From Erythrobacter sp. SD-21 (GTDB lineage Bacteria; Pseudomonadota; Alphaproteobacteria; Sphingomonadales; Sphingomonadaceae), in NCBI RefSeq assembly GCF_000181515.1, contig NZ_ABCG01000002.1, forward strand, positions 1-64,000: a stretch of DNA of 64,000 nt, in the 5' to 3' direction. The notes below the pieces were generated by a model that was not told where the DNA came from, did no database searches, and saw nothing but the letters and a program-made list of their open reading frames with translations. The position numbers and the translations under genes are program-made. This document shows, one piece after another, positions 33,201 through 40,262 of the stretch. Position 1 is the first letter of the stretch, and the number at the start of each line of letters is the position of its first letter.

Positions 33201-34112
33201 CGGCGAACGCAGAAATTCGCGTTTTTCTTGGGAGGTGCCCACCTGCTTTGCGCGCACGATGTCGAGGGCTTTGCCCAGCATCGGGTCGAGGAAAAGGAGC
33301 GTTCCGTCGGAAAGCAGATAGCTTCGCCGCCCGCCGTCCTGACCCCGGAACCGGCGCTGAAAATGCTGATTGTCCTGCGGGGTAAGCAGCGACGCTTCTT
33401 CTTCGTCGACCAGGTCACCCTCAGCGCTCTCGCTTACGTTTCTCGAGAAGAGGACGGGGTCGAAGTCGAAACGTCCATGGTCGGTCTTTGCGTTGAGTGA
33501 AAAATTGGCGGCATAGGCAATCCGGACACGCTCGAGAAAGCCATCCGCCTCGATGCCGGTGCCGATGTCGTCTCCGAGCGTCGAACGAAGCTCGGCAAAG
33601 GCTGCGCGGCGCTGATCAGGATCATCAGCCGCGTTGACTGCAAGTGCGGCCTGGAAGGCCGAGTAGATCGGCTCAGGAATTCGTCCCACACGCCCGCCCT
33701 CTCGCAGACGCGCGCCAGCGATGTCGGCTCGAACCGGCAGACCACCGCGGCGGACCCATCTCATATCGACTTTGATTGTTCCTTCAGCGAGCGAACCTCC
33801 CGAGTTGAGCTGAAGGGTCATCGACGTGGCCGGCGGAAGGCCGAGGGCGAAGGCGTCGGCCTCATCAAGCCGTGCAACGATCTGCGGTGGAAGGGCTATG
33901 CCTTCCGCCTCTTCGCTGATTTGACCATCATCGAGAGCTCGAGCCAGCGCCAGAGCGGCCTGTCCAGCTTCGGGGGCTACTCTAGGCCACTCCGAGACCG
34001 GCACAATTTCGCTTGATGCTCGCCGGAAAAGCCCGCCTGGCTGTTCGCGGAGAAGCGCAATCGTCTCACCGCCGCCCTCGTTCTGTGTGGCAATGAACTT
34101 GGTCGTTACCAT
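30300..34112 (-). CDS. zorD: Zorya ZorD SNF2 helicase with C-terminal MIT_C/PLD-like domain
   Basis: 1270 residues. The SNF2 core spans roughly residues 500-1000: VLLADDMGLGKTFQ (I), VAPTGLLRNWQAELSQH (Ia), IVYDEIQKLKNPAS (II), MTGTPVENR (III), LSPKAGGVGLTITAANNVIH (V) and DRAYRIGQTRPVTIHIP (VI). After a Pro/Ser/Glu-rich linker, the last ~170 residues contain IERLEIQDPYCCADEQ, LINFIGRFEQL, LHDRFVKAKLENG and WDLGRGIDGVM. These match the landmarks of the phospholipase-D-like MIT_C domain (DPY, HDR, GRGLD). ZorD is the DNA-processing effector of Zorya, recruited when the ZorAB motor senses envelope perturbation. It overlaps zorC by 7 bases. Confidence 0.88.
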   Translation of the reverse strand: MVTTKFIATQNEGGGETIALLREQPGGLFRRASSEIVPVSEWPRVAPEAGQAALALARALDDGQISEEAEGIALPPQIVARLDEADAFALGLPPATSMTLQLNSGGSLAEGTIKVDMRWVRRGGLPVRADIAGARLREGGRVGRIPEPIYSAFQAALAVNAADDPDQRRAAFAELRSTLGDDIGTGIEADGFLERVRIAYAANFSLNAKTDHGRFDFDPVLFSRNVSESAEGDLVDEEEASLLTPQDNQHFQRRFRGQDGGRRSYLLSDGTLLFLDPMLGKALDIVRAKQVGTSQEKREFLRSPQRVLREELKLDAADDDEAADRLFIETQQFSERVSGIEVWQKPVLPWIKPKPNSWLPEGFGLRIGDPPDARHVELAPGEAETIASEVETAIDAGKETIAWRDESIPATPATLQAARAIADLEREIADEVEGRASDRTERESVDIFFLQVGENFEHLDYARLPRPDAEVQDFDAPGLPKGLKSEPKPHQVQAFAWFAEAWERRMPGVLLADDMGLGKTFQALMFLLWLRSKTPHPKPVLIVAPTGLLRNWQAELSQHIEAELMGPVVEAFGANLRNFRLEAGSDIRGGTSRLDVSEWNEAGIVLTTYETMRDYHMSFARIPFAAIVYDEIQKLKNPASQMTRAAKALNGTIQIAMTGTPVENRLQDLWSIADTVYPGFLGSSREFESSFPANDLERLGDLQHRLIERDKELPPFMLRRMKDEILTGLPEKKARKYPVEMPTAQAQAYDLVLARARALRESGEQGAMLKVLHMLRGTSLHPSPPRGISNIDEYIGQSARLQKTFEILEEVKQRGEKALLFCEDLEMQTFLAMAIQERFALERRPMCISGKVAGHKRQEMVTAFQSSPASFDVLILSPKAGGVGLTITAANNVIHLSRWWNPAVEDQATDRAYRIGQTRPVTIHIPMAVHPDEAIGPSSFDQRLDALMERKRSLSRGLLMPPESDRDVEDLLSDVLDGRPAENRDRSSAYAAAGQAPVDLQDTNYSASIRQAEPPAPPVGQPEIEEPTRDEESASSRGPASDNTTSSANLDPAAEHAAEPGLEEAARLHPHSDPGETASSNAERKNRRPILSVRTPVEAAEARVPFVQRVVFEQYGQRDWTIFEQYARDARIERLEIQDPYCCADEQARGRLINFIGRFEQLASGIAAVQIVTFDADSVQTRDPESTRDQRQDLEDRWKRMLASVPLHLAQKSRRSGGDLHDRFVKAKLENGDTIIWDLGRGIDGVMNARWSCVVNAHRERSAGRDPAVH

Positions 34113-35512
34113 CGATCATTCCAGTTGCGGCCCCGGCCTCTCCCGAAACGGGGATGCGCGATTGATGTCCGGCGATGGATGATACCGGCGAACTTGCCTT
34201 CCCACCCAGGACTCGCAGGGACATGAGACTCATACTCGAAATCCGACCGTCCGTTGGTGGTTCGCAGCTTCCCGCCGTCGTAGACCTTTGCGTAGAGTTT
34301 CGGAGCTCCGGGATCGGTGTCACTCCAGAAGCGGCAGGATCCGTTATCGCTCCACTCTGATATGCGCAGGTCGCCTATCTGCATGATGATGGATGAAGAC
34401 GAGGCAGGACCGCCCCGGATCATGCCATATTCAGGGCGTTCACCACTTTGACGAATGAGATCCTCGATCCTGTTGCGCGCCCGGATGCCCAAAGCGGGCC
34501 AGGCATCGCTGACGAGACCTTCATCGAGGTAGGCCATCCAGAAGTTCTCGCGCTGTGCCCACTGATCAGGCCGATCCGTGGTCTTTGCGATGGCACGGAA
34601 GAACTCGCGCATGGCGACTTCGGTAAGCCAGCGCTTGAACACCTGAGTGACCTCGTGCGCACGTTCTTCACCGATCGACTCGGCGAGCGATCGCACGATC
34701 CTGTCCCACCGGGTACGCTGGAGACGCGGATCACCCACCTGATCGAGCAGAAACTCGGAAATTGCCTTTCGATGCTCGGGTTCGGGTTTGGTCCTGATCC
34801 AGGGTTCTAGCAGGGCGCGGACAACCAGTTCCAACTGACCCGCCTGCGCTTCTGTATCAAACATGCGCAGGATACTGCGCTGCGGGCCGACTGCTTCTGC
34901 AGGCTGAAGCTCTGCGGTTGCCTTGCAGGTCTCGGCGAAAGTTGCCTGACCAAACCCGCTCGCCGCAAGGTTTGCGCCAAGACCTGTCTCGCGCATCAAA
35001 TGGGAAATGCCGTCTGCATCGCGCGTAACAAAATCGCGCGCCACTTTGGCTGGTCCCATCTGCGGCTTGAACAGATCCCACCGTGCGCCGCGCTCGCGCC
35101 ATGCCCAGTCATGCCGAACGGCAGCTCGGGATGCAGCTTCTGCTAGCATTGGCATGATCGAGCGGCCTGTCGGGAAATAGGTAAGGTAGCCATCGATCAC
35201 GGCCTGGTCGGAACTGCGCCGATGATCGACATCGGCCCGTTCGAGCGCCGCCACGCCCAGCTCATCGAACTCCGGGTCGCACCATGCGCCGCGCAGGACC
35301 CTGTTGAGCTGAAACCGCGGTAACCCGTTTGCACCGGTATCGGCCGCTCCTCGCAGGAATGGCTTAAGCTCAATGACGGGCTCTGCTTCGCCCACACATG
35401 CATCGAGCTTTGCCAATTGTCGCTGCAACTCAGGCTGTGTCGTCGGAGGTTTAGCCAGTCCAGCCGATGCCAGGGCCTCCATTCTCGCGATTGCAGACCG
35501 CAGCGGACTCAT
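34106..35512 (-). CDS. zorC: Zorya type I protein ZorC (EH_Signature)
   Basis: 468 residues, soluble and mostly helical. The C-terminal ~100 residues contain RNRIEDLIRQSGERPEYGMI followed by SSSSIIMQIGDLRISEWSDN and GSCRFW. This is a helix then beta-strand arrangement like the end of the EH_Signature family that defines ZorC. It overlaps zorB (ATGA) and zorD by 7 bases. ZorC is thought to bind DNA and act with ZorD after ZorAB activation. The call depends partly on the zorA-B-C-D order, which is typical of type I Zorya and excludes type II. Confidence 0.85.
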   Translation of the reverse strand: MSPLRSAIARMEALASAGLAKPPTTQPELQRQLAKLDACVGEAEPVIELKPFLRGAADTGANGLPRFQLNRVLRGAWCDPEFDELGVAALERADVDHRRSSDQAVIDGYLTYFPTGRSIMPMLAEAASRAAVRHDWAWRERGARWDLFKPQMGPAKVARDFVTRDADGISHLMRETGLGANLAASGFGQATFAETCKATAELQPAEAVGPQRSILRMFDTEAQAGQLELVVRALLEPWIRTKPEPEHRKAISEFLLDQVGDPRLQRTRWDRIVRSLAESIGEERAHEVTQVFKRWLTEVAMREFFRAIAKTTDRPDQWAQRENFWMAYLDEGLVSDAWPALGIRARNRIEDLIRQSGERPEYGMIRGGPASSSSIIMQIGDLRISEWSDNGSCRFWSDTDPGAPKLYAKVYDGGKLRTTNGRSDFEYESHVPASPGWEGKFAGIIHRRTSIAHPRFGRGRGRNWNDRW

Positions 35513-36237
35513 TGCTCCTGCCTCAAAATATCGCGGTCGAGGCCGGCGCTTGGCGTCGTCATCAGGAAGCGCAAGTCGATCCGACGATTACGCTTCTTGG
35601 CTTCTTCGGAGTCTCCACGATCGACGGGACGGTCGGGACCGTAGCCGCTCAGACTTAGGATCGGTGCCGAACCGTCCTCTCCCGCCGGCCTATTGAGAAA
35701 ACCGCGCAGGGCGGGTTGGTTGCGCTGGAGCATGGTGAAGGTCGTCTCTGCCCGGCGCACCGAAAGTCCATAGTTGTTCATGCCACCAGACATGACGTCG
35801 GAGTCCGTGTGCCCCTCGACAAAGACAGCATCGATCAAATGCGGCGAGCGTTCGCCTTCGCAAAGATCGGAGGCGGTATAACACGGCAGGACCTCAACCA
35901 TGGCGCTGGCAACTTTGCTGATGGCGGCCTGCCCCCTCTCCGTCAGTTCCCATTGGCCTTTGTCGAACAGGACATCGTCGGGGAGCCTCAGAACTCCGGT
36001 CTTTGTGTCGATTTCTACCTGGAGCCCTCGGTCTTTCAAGGACTGCTGCAGATCGTTGAGGATCTCGGCGCGGGTCCTGTTTGCGCCGGTCAGCTCTTCG
36101 GTCTTGGTCTGCAGATTAAGGGCAAAGTAGGCTAACAGGATGATGAAAATAAGAAGCAGGCCGACCATCATGTCCGTCATGGACATGAAATAGCTTTCGC
36201 CCTCCTCAGGCGGCTTCCGGCGAACCACGCCTTCCAT
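35509..36237 (-). CDS. zorB: Zorya ZorB, MotB/OmpA-like motor subunit
   Basis: 242 residues. A single transmembrane helix (about 20-42) begins MSMTDMMVGLLLIFIILL; Asp22 is in the place of the proton-carrying Asp of MotB, ExbD and ZorB. A coiled linker follows. The C-terminal OmpA-like peptidoglycan-binding domain has VFVEGHTDSDVMSGGMNNYG, LSVRRAETTFTML, LSGYGPDRPVD and KKRNRRIDLRFL, the standard peptidoglycan-contact motifs. Two ZorB subunits sit inside a ZorA pentamer. The start overlaps the zorA stop (TAATG). Confidence 0.93.
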   Translation of the reverse strand: MEGVVRRKPPEEGESYFMSMTDMMVGLLLIFIILLAYFALNLQTKTEELTGANRTRAEILNDLQQSLKDRGLQVEIDTKTGVLRLPDDVLFDKGQWELTERGQAAISKVASAMVEVLPCYTASDLCEGERSPHLIDAVFVEGHTDSDVMSGGMNNYGLSVRRAETTFTMLQRNQPALRGFLNRPAGEDGSAPILSLSGYGPDRPVDRGDSEEAKKRNRRIDLRFLMTTPSAGLDRDILRQEQ

Positions 36238-38162
36238 TATTCAGCGGCTTCCCTGTTCTGGTTTGCAAGGATGCCGGCAAGTTCCTCGACGGTATCCCGC
36301 AGGGTCGTGAGCGGTTCGAGTGCGCCGGCGAGCTGCGCCACACCATCGCCCAGAGCCTTGTCGATCTGGCCGACCCGTTCGTTGAGGTTCGACGCATGGT
36401 TGCCGGCAGCATCCGAGATCTTCTCGATTGCGTCACCAAGAGCGCGGTCCACATCTTCGAAGCGAGCACGATATTCCGACCATGCGGAGGAGGCCGCACT
36501 CGCGGTCTCGCTTAGCGCTGCCGCAAGCTGGCGCATTTCGTCGCGAGCGCTCTCGGATGACTGCGCATTTCGGGAAACGATGGTCTCAACCGATTTGACT
36601 GCTTCGGCTATCGAGACTGCCGACTGGCGTACAGGCGCGGTTGCCGCCTCAACGTCGTTGGCCACCGTTCCGAACGCCGTCGCCAGATCGCTCGAACGAG
36701 CGGCGACTTGCTCGATCGCTCGCGCGTGATCTCCGATAGCACTTTGTGCGGTCGAGAGACGGTCCGCAGACGTGGAAATGGCATCGCCCGCGTCTTTCAT
36801 GCTGCCTACCAGCGGGCCGCCTGTCTGGTTGAACCGTTCAACGAACTCGGAAAATGACTTTTCCATTGCCTCCTGGCCGATCCGGGCCGCGTCATTCGCC
36901 GCGCGTGCCGAGGCTTCACCCATCTGACTGGCCGCCGAGGCGAGTCCGGATTTCATATCGTCGAGCGTATTGCCAAGATTGCTCAACAACTCGTCCATCC
37001 GCTGTCTGGCAAGCTCGCTTGCCTGCTCGTTTTCTTCGCGCATGCGGTCCGCTACGACGCCGAAATTGCGGTTGAGCTCGCCAAATGCTGACCGCATTTC
37101 TTCCGAAGCCTGGCCAAAGCGCCTGACAGCTTCCTCGATCTGGCGGTCAGCTTCGCCGGTCTGTTTTTCGATACGTTCGGACATCGTGGCCATCGAGACG
37201 GTCATTGCGCCAATGGCATCTGCGAGGCCCGCCATCTCTGCACCGGCACTTGAAGCGATCGCGTCGCGGACGGCTTCACCCCCGCCACCGCTGATCTTGT
37301 CGATGCCTTGCTGGATCGACCCCAGATGCGTGATCATGGGCGCCATCTGCTTTTCCAAGGCCCCGTCGAGGGCGGCAGCAAGCTGTTCGGAAAAGGTGCG
37401 GAGTGCCGGAGTCTGCTCTTTGAGCTGTGCCAGCTGATCGCTCGCGATCCGTTGCGGCGGCAGATAGGCCATTCCATGCTCGAGTTTGTCACACAGCATG
37501 GACAGCCCATCATTGATGCGCTTGCCGAAGCGGTAGTCGTAAGAGCGAAGCACGATGGAAGCCACGATGCCCCCCACAGAGGCCCAGAACTTCGCTCCCG
37601 CTACCTTCATGAGATCATTGAGCCGCTCCTGCATCGCATCGACACCGCCGCTGAAGTCGAGTGTCGAGAGAGCTGCGATGATCCCCAGGAAGGTGATCAA
37701 CAGGCCGATGGCGATGAAAATATTCGCAAACCAGTTCAGCCCGCGATGACGGTCGCCAAGATTGACGAAGAAGTGTTCGGGACGAGCGGAGTTCTGGAGG
37801 ACATCGGCCGAGGGATCGACGATCGTTTCGCGATATTCCTCCCAGGTTCTGCGAAGCGGAAGCGCTTCAGCGTCATTCGCCTCCATCATCTGGGCGTCGA
37901 TATCATTGAAGCGGCGCGCGAACTCGAGGCGCGCCTGATCGACATCGGCGGTGCTGCCGCCGGTTATCTCGTCGAGCAGGCGAACGCGGGCGTCGATCGC
38001 ATCAGCAAGGGGGGCATGATATTGCCGCTTGTAACGGTACGCGATTGCGAATGCTGTTCCGATCAGCACGATCGCCAGAAATGCCGCCATCGCATCGCCG
38101 ATGAGCGGGATTTCCGTGAAGAAGTAGATCAGCCCATGGCCAAGCCATTCGGTAATTTCCAT
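36237..38162 (-). CDS. zorA: Zorya ZorA, MotA/ExbB-like motor with long cytoplasmic tail
   Basis: 641 residues. Three membrane helices are visible (about 24-44 AMAAFLAIVLIGTAFAIAY, 145-168 IFIAIGLLITFLGIIAALST, 185-206 AKFWASVGGIVASIVLRSY) in a MotA/TolQ/ExbB layout. The remaining ~430 residues form a very long Ala/Glu/Gln/Arg-rich coiled-coil-like tail with heptad character. That long tail is a feature of type I ZorA and is held to carry the signal from the proton-driven motor to ZorC/ZorD. It is the first gene of the Zorya run and lies 178 bases downstream of the small regulator gene. Confidence 0.92.
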   Translation of the reverse strand: MEITEWLGHGLIYFFTEIPLIGDAMAAFLAIVLIGTAFAIAYRYKRQYHAPLADAIDARVRLLDEITGGSTADVDQARLEFARRFNDIDAQMMEANDAEALPLRRTWEEYRETIVDPSADVLQNSARPEHFFVNLGDRHRGLNWFANIFIAIGLLITFLGIIAALSTLDFSGGVDAMQERLNDLMKVAGAKFWASVGGIVASIVLRSYDYRFGKRINDGLSMLCDKLEHGMAYLPPQRIASDQLAQLKEQTPALRTFSEQLAAALDGALEKQMAPMITHLGSIQQGIDKISGGGGEAVRDAIASSAGAEMAGLADAIGAMTVSMATMSERIEKQTGEADRQIEEAVRRFGQASEEMRSAFGELNRNFGVVADRMREENEQASELARQRMDELLSNLGNTLDDMKSGLASAASQMGEASARAANDAARIGQEAMEKSFSEFVERFNQTGGPLVGSMKDAGDAISTSADRLSTAQSAIGDHARAIEQVAARSSDLATAFGTVANDVEAATAPVRQSAVSIAEAVKSVETIVSRNAQSSESARDEMRQLAAALSETASAASSAWSEYRARFEDVDRALGDAIEKISDAAGNHASNLNERVGQIDKALGDGVAQLAGALEPLTTLRDTVEELAGILANQNREAAE

Positions 38163-38174
38163 GCTGCCCCCAGA

Positions 38175-38195
38175 AGCCCGTAAAGGTAACGGGCT
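38175..38195 (-). promoter_or_regulatory. Hairpin 13 bases before the zorA start
   Basis: AGCCCGT and ACGGGCT form a perfect 7-bp stem with a 7-base loop (38175-38181 / 38189-38195). No T-run follows, so it is not a classic terminator. It lies between the small regulator gene and zorA, just before zorA's GGGGG ribosome site, and could act as an attenuator or mRNA stabiliser. The remaining 38196-38340 holds nothing I can identify. Confidence 0.4.
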
Positions 38196-38340
38196 CCTCC
38201 GAAACGGTGCGGAAGCAGGCCAAGCTTGCGAAATGCAACCGGACGGAGAAACCCTGAATGAGCCAGACGGTATCGGACCGCAGAGCTCGCGCCAAGGCAG
38301 GTTGCGACAAACCCATGAGAATTTCGTGAATTTCGAAGAA

Positions 38341-38523
38341 CTATTGAAGCGGATTTCTTGTTTTCAGGTAGTACTCCACCTTCTCGATAGTCCTTCTACG
38401 CGGCCTGCGACCAGCTCGTAGGTCAAGCACGAAGCGCGGATCGCCAACCGCCCGACGACCGAACCGTGTCGCCGACATGTGCGATTCTTTCAAATGACGC
38501 TCAATGCGATCCAGCAATTTCAT
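38341..38523 (-). CDS. Small basic HTH-like regulator
   Basis: 60 residues, ATG with AGGAAGG 4-5 bases upstream. The sequence MSATRFGRRAVGDPRFVLDL followed by RAGRRPRRRTIEKVEYYLK has the look of a short Cro-like helix-turn-helix (the FGRRAVGDPRFVxDLxxGR block), a type I recall as frequent in Sphingomonadales. It is divergent from the S24 repressor gene and is read toward zorA. It may therefore be the first cistron of the defence transcript and a regulator of it (inference). Confidence 0.65.
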   Translation of the reverse strand: MKLLDRIERHLKESHMSATRFGRRAVGDPRFVLDLRAGRRPRRRTIEKVEYYLKTRNPLQ

Positions 38524-38635
38524 GGCCTTCCTCGACTCACTCAGCCCTTGTGTTCCTGTTTTGTTCTTAGTAGGAAGGTTCCATCGAGTCTAGGAGATTT
38601 CCTTCTCTCCTGAGACCGTCAGAAGGAACGACACG
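38524..38635. promoter_or_regulatory. Divergent control region with inverted repeats
   Basis: This 112-base gap separates the small HTH gene (-) from the S24 repressor gene (+). It holds TTCCT-N14-AGGAA at 38553-38576 and TTCCTTCT-N14-AGAAGGAA at 38599-38628. The right arm of the second repeat contains the ribosome site of the S24 gene. A GGAAGGTTCC near-palindrome lies at 38573-38582. These are candidate operators for the S24 repressor and/or the small HTH protein. Promoter boxes were not clear. Confidence 0.5.
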
Positions 38636-39271
38636 ATGGAACATGTCAGAGAGGAGCTCGATCGCCTGATCCAGCAGCGACGGCTCGGATATTCCTCGAT
38701 CTCACGGATGATCGGACGAAACTCGTCCTACATCCAGCAGTTCATCAAGCGCGGTTCACCGCGCAAGCTGGATGACGATGACCGGCGCACGCTTGCCAGC
38801 TTCTTCGGGGTCGACGAGCAAGTGCTTGGCGGACCGCCCGCACCCATGCGTGACGGGTTGATCGAAATCCCCGTGCTCAATGTCGATGCGTCGGCAGGCT
38901 TCGGAGCGATTGCCGAAAGCGAGACCGCCCATACCCGCTTCGGTTTCGACGAACGCTGGCTTGCCAGGCTCACCAGAGCAAAGAGTGCCAGCCTTTCGAT
39001 CATCCATGTCCTGGGCGACTCCATGGAGCCGACACTCAGCGATGGCGACGAAGTGCTCGTCGATGCGTCAGACCAGGGCTCGCGGCTACGTGACGGCATC
39101 TACGTCCTGCGCGCCGACGATGCGCTGGTGGTCAAGCGCGTGACGCTCAAGCCCGGTGGCCGCAAGATCACCATCAGCAGCGATAATTCGGCCTATCCCA
39201 GCTGGGATGATGTGGACCGGTCCGAGATTCAGGTGGTCGGCCGTGTCATCTGGTTCGGACGCGCTGTCTGA
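38636..39271 (+). CDS. S24 peptidase-type (LexA/CI-like) repressor
   Basis: 211 residues, ATG with AAGGA 9 bases upstream. The N-terminal HTH is about residues 15-58 (YSSISRMIGRNSSYIQQFI). An Ala87-Gly88 pair in DASAGFGA could be the self-cleavage site. The S24 catalytic dyad is Ser129 in GDSMEPTL and Lys167 in ALVVKRV. Proteins of this class repress phage or SOS genes and are inactivated by RecA-stimulated autocleavage. Its divergent position suggests that it controls the adjoining small HTH gene and perhaps the Zorya-Druantia transcript, linking defence to DNA damage. That link is an inference. It is also possible that it only regulates itself. Confidence 0.87.
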   Translation: MEHVREELDRLIQQRRLGYSSISRMIGRNSSYIQQFIKRGSPRKLDDDDRRTLASFFGVDEQVLGGPPAPMRDGLIEIPVLNVDASAGFGAIAESETAHTRFGFDERWLARLTRAKSASLSIIHVLGDSMEPTLSDGDEVLVDASDQGSRLRDGIYVLRADDALVVKRVTLKPGGRKITISSDNSAYPSWDDVDRSEIQVVGRVIWFGRAV

Positions 39272-39281
39272 TCTTACCGGA

Positions 39282-40223
39282 TCAGAACCCCGCAAAACGC
39301 GCGCGATGCTTGGCAACGAAGTCCGGACGGGGGTGATCCCTCGGATCGACCGGAAGCCTGATCTTTTGTCCTGAATGCGGGAAAAGCTTCAACAGGTCGG
39401 ATGGCACCTTATTGTGCGATACGAGCAGGCACAGGTTATCGTCGAATGTGATGAGATGTCGGTCGAACAGCCAATGGGCCGTAGCCGAGAGTGCCACGCC
39501 GTTGGGTACAACGTCGGGTCCGCCATCGGCGACAGACCAGATATGGGCCGCCTGTGCCTCGGCTTTCCCGCCACCATTGATGATCCGCAATCCCGTGACG
39601 GCGCAGGTGCTGTCATAGGCATCGAGAACCTGATTGCGGAAACTGGCGGCCCGGATCTTCTTGTTCACCAGGATCTGCTCGATCCGGCGTTCGCCAAAAT
39701 CATCGGCTAGGAGCGCGGCGGTCGCATCGTCGATGTACCGCTCGTCGAGCTCAAGCCTGATCCGGTTGTCCGGGTCGAGCGTCTCGCTCAGACCCTGATT
39801 GACGATGGCAACGAAATCATCGCTATCGAGCGTGCGCACCGATTTGCCGCGCAGCGTCCTTCCGGCATCGCCAGGACGGGCCATGTCGCGAAGGAAGCGT
39901 TCGGCGAAGCGTCCATCCTTATCGCGGTAGGAGACCGCATCATCGAAAGGCAGATAGTCCCTGACGCGCGCATAGTAGTGGGTTGAATCAGCCTCATCGG
40001 GATCGATCCGCCCAACGAAGGCGGTCGCGATGTAGGCCATCCGGCCGCCCGATACGCGGGTTTCGCGGTAAAGGATCCAGTCGTTTTCAAGTTGGCGGGC
40101 CTGAGGAAGATATTGCGAAGGGAAATGATACCGCTCGGTGATGAGGTCATCGTAGCGCGAATTGCCACTGATCTCGAAAACACCCTTCACCGGCAATGCT
40201 CCGCACTTCTCTCGAACAGGCAT
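39282..40223 (-). CDS. HNH endonuclease, putative restriction enzyme (COG3440-like)
   Basis: 313 residues. The N-terminal ~200 residues contain RYHFPSQYLPQARQLENDWI and YYARVRDYLPFDDAVSYRD, a domain commonly found ahead of HNH nucleases in putative Mcr-like restriction enzymes. The C-terminal HNH has YDSTCAVTGLRI, then AQAAHIWSVADGGPDVVPNG and LSATAHWLFDRHLITFD, with the His, Asn and His of the nuclease fold. It sits alone between the S24 repressor and traI, 39 bases after traI's stop on the same strand. A modification-dependent or orphan restriction role is likely. It is not ZorE. Confidence 0.8.
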   Translation of the reverse strand: MPVREKCGALPVKGVFEISGNSRYDDLITERYHFPSQYLPQARQLENDWILYRETRVSGGRMAYIATAFVGRIDPDEADSTHYYARVRDYLPFDDAVSYRDKDGRFAERFLRDMARPGDAGRTLRGKSVRTLDSDDFVAIVNQGLSETLDPDNRIRLELDERYIDDATAALLADDFGERRIEQILVNKKIRAASFRNQVLDAYDSTCAVTGLRIINGGGKAEAQAAHIWSVADGGPDVVPNGVALSATAHWLFDRHLITFDDNLCLLVSHNKVPSDLLKLFPHSGQKIRLPVDPRDHPRPDFVAKHRARFAGF

Positions 40224-40262
40224 CGTGCCTGGTAACGCGGAAATCGTCCAGGCTGTCGGTGA

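Noticed and set aside
37308..38183. + frame (291 codons) under zorA
   Set aside because: Mirror of the ZorA coiled-coil tail, no independent support.
39282..40223. HNH gene as ZorE of a type II Zorya system
   Set aside because: zorC and zorD are present after zorA-zorB, which defines type I, and the HNH gene is separated by two regulator genes and a different transcript.
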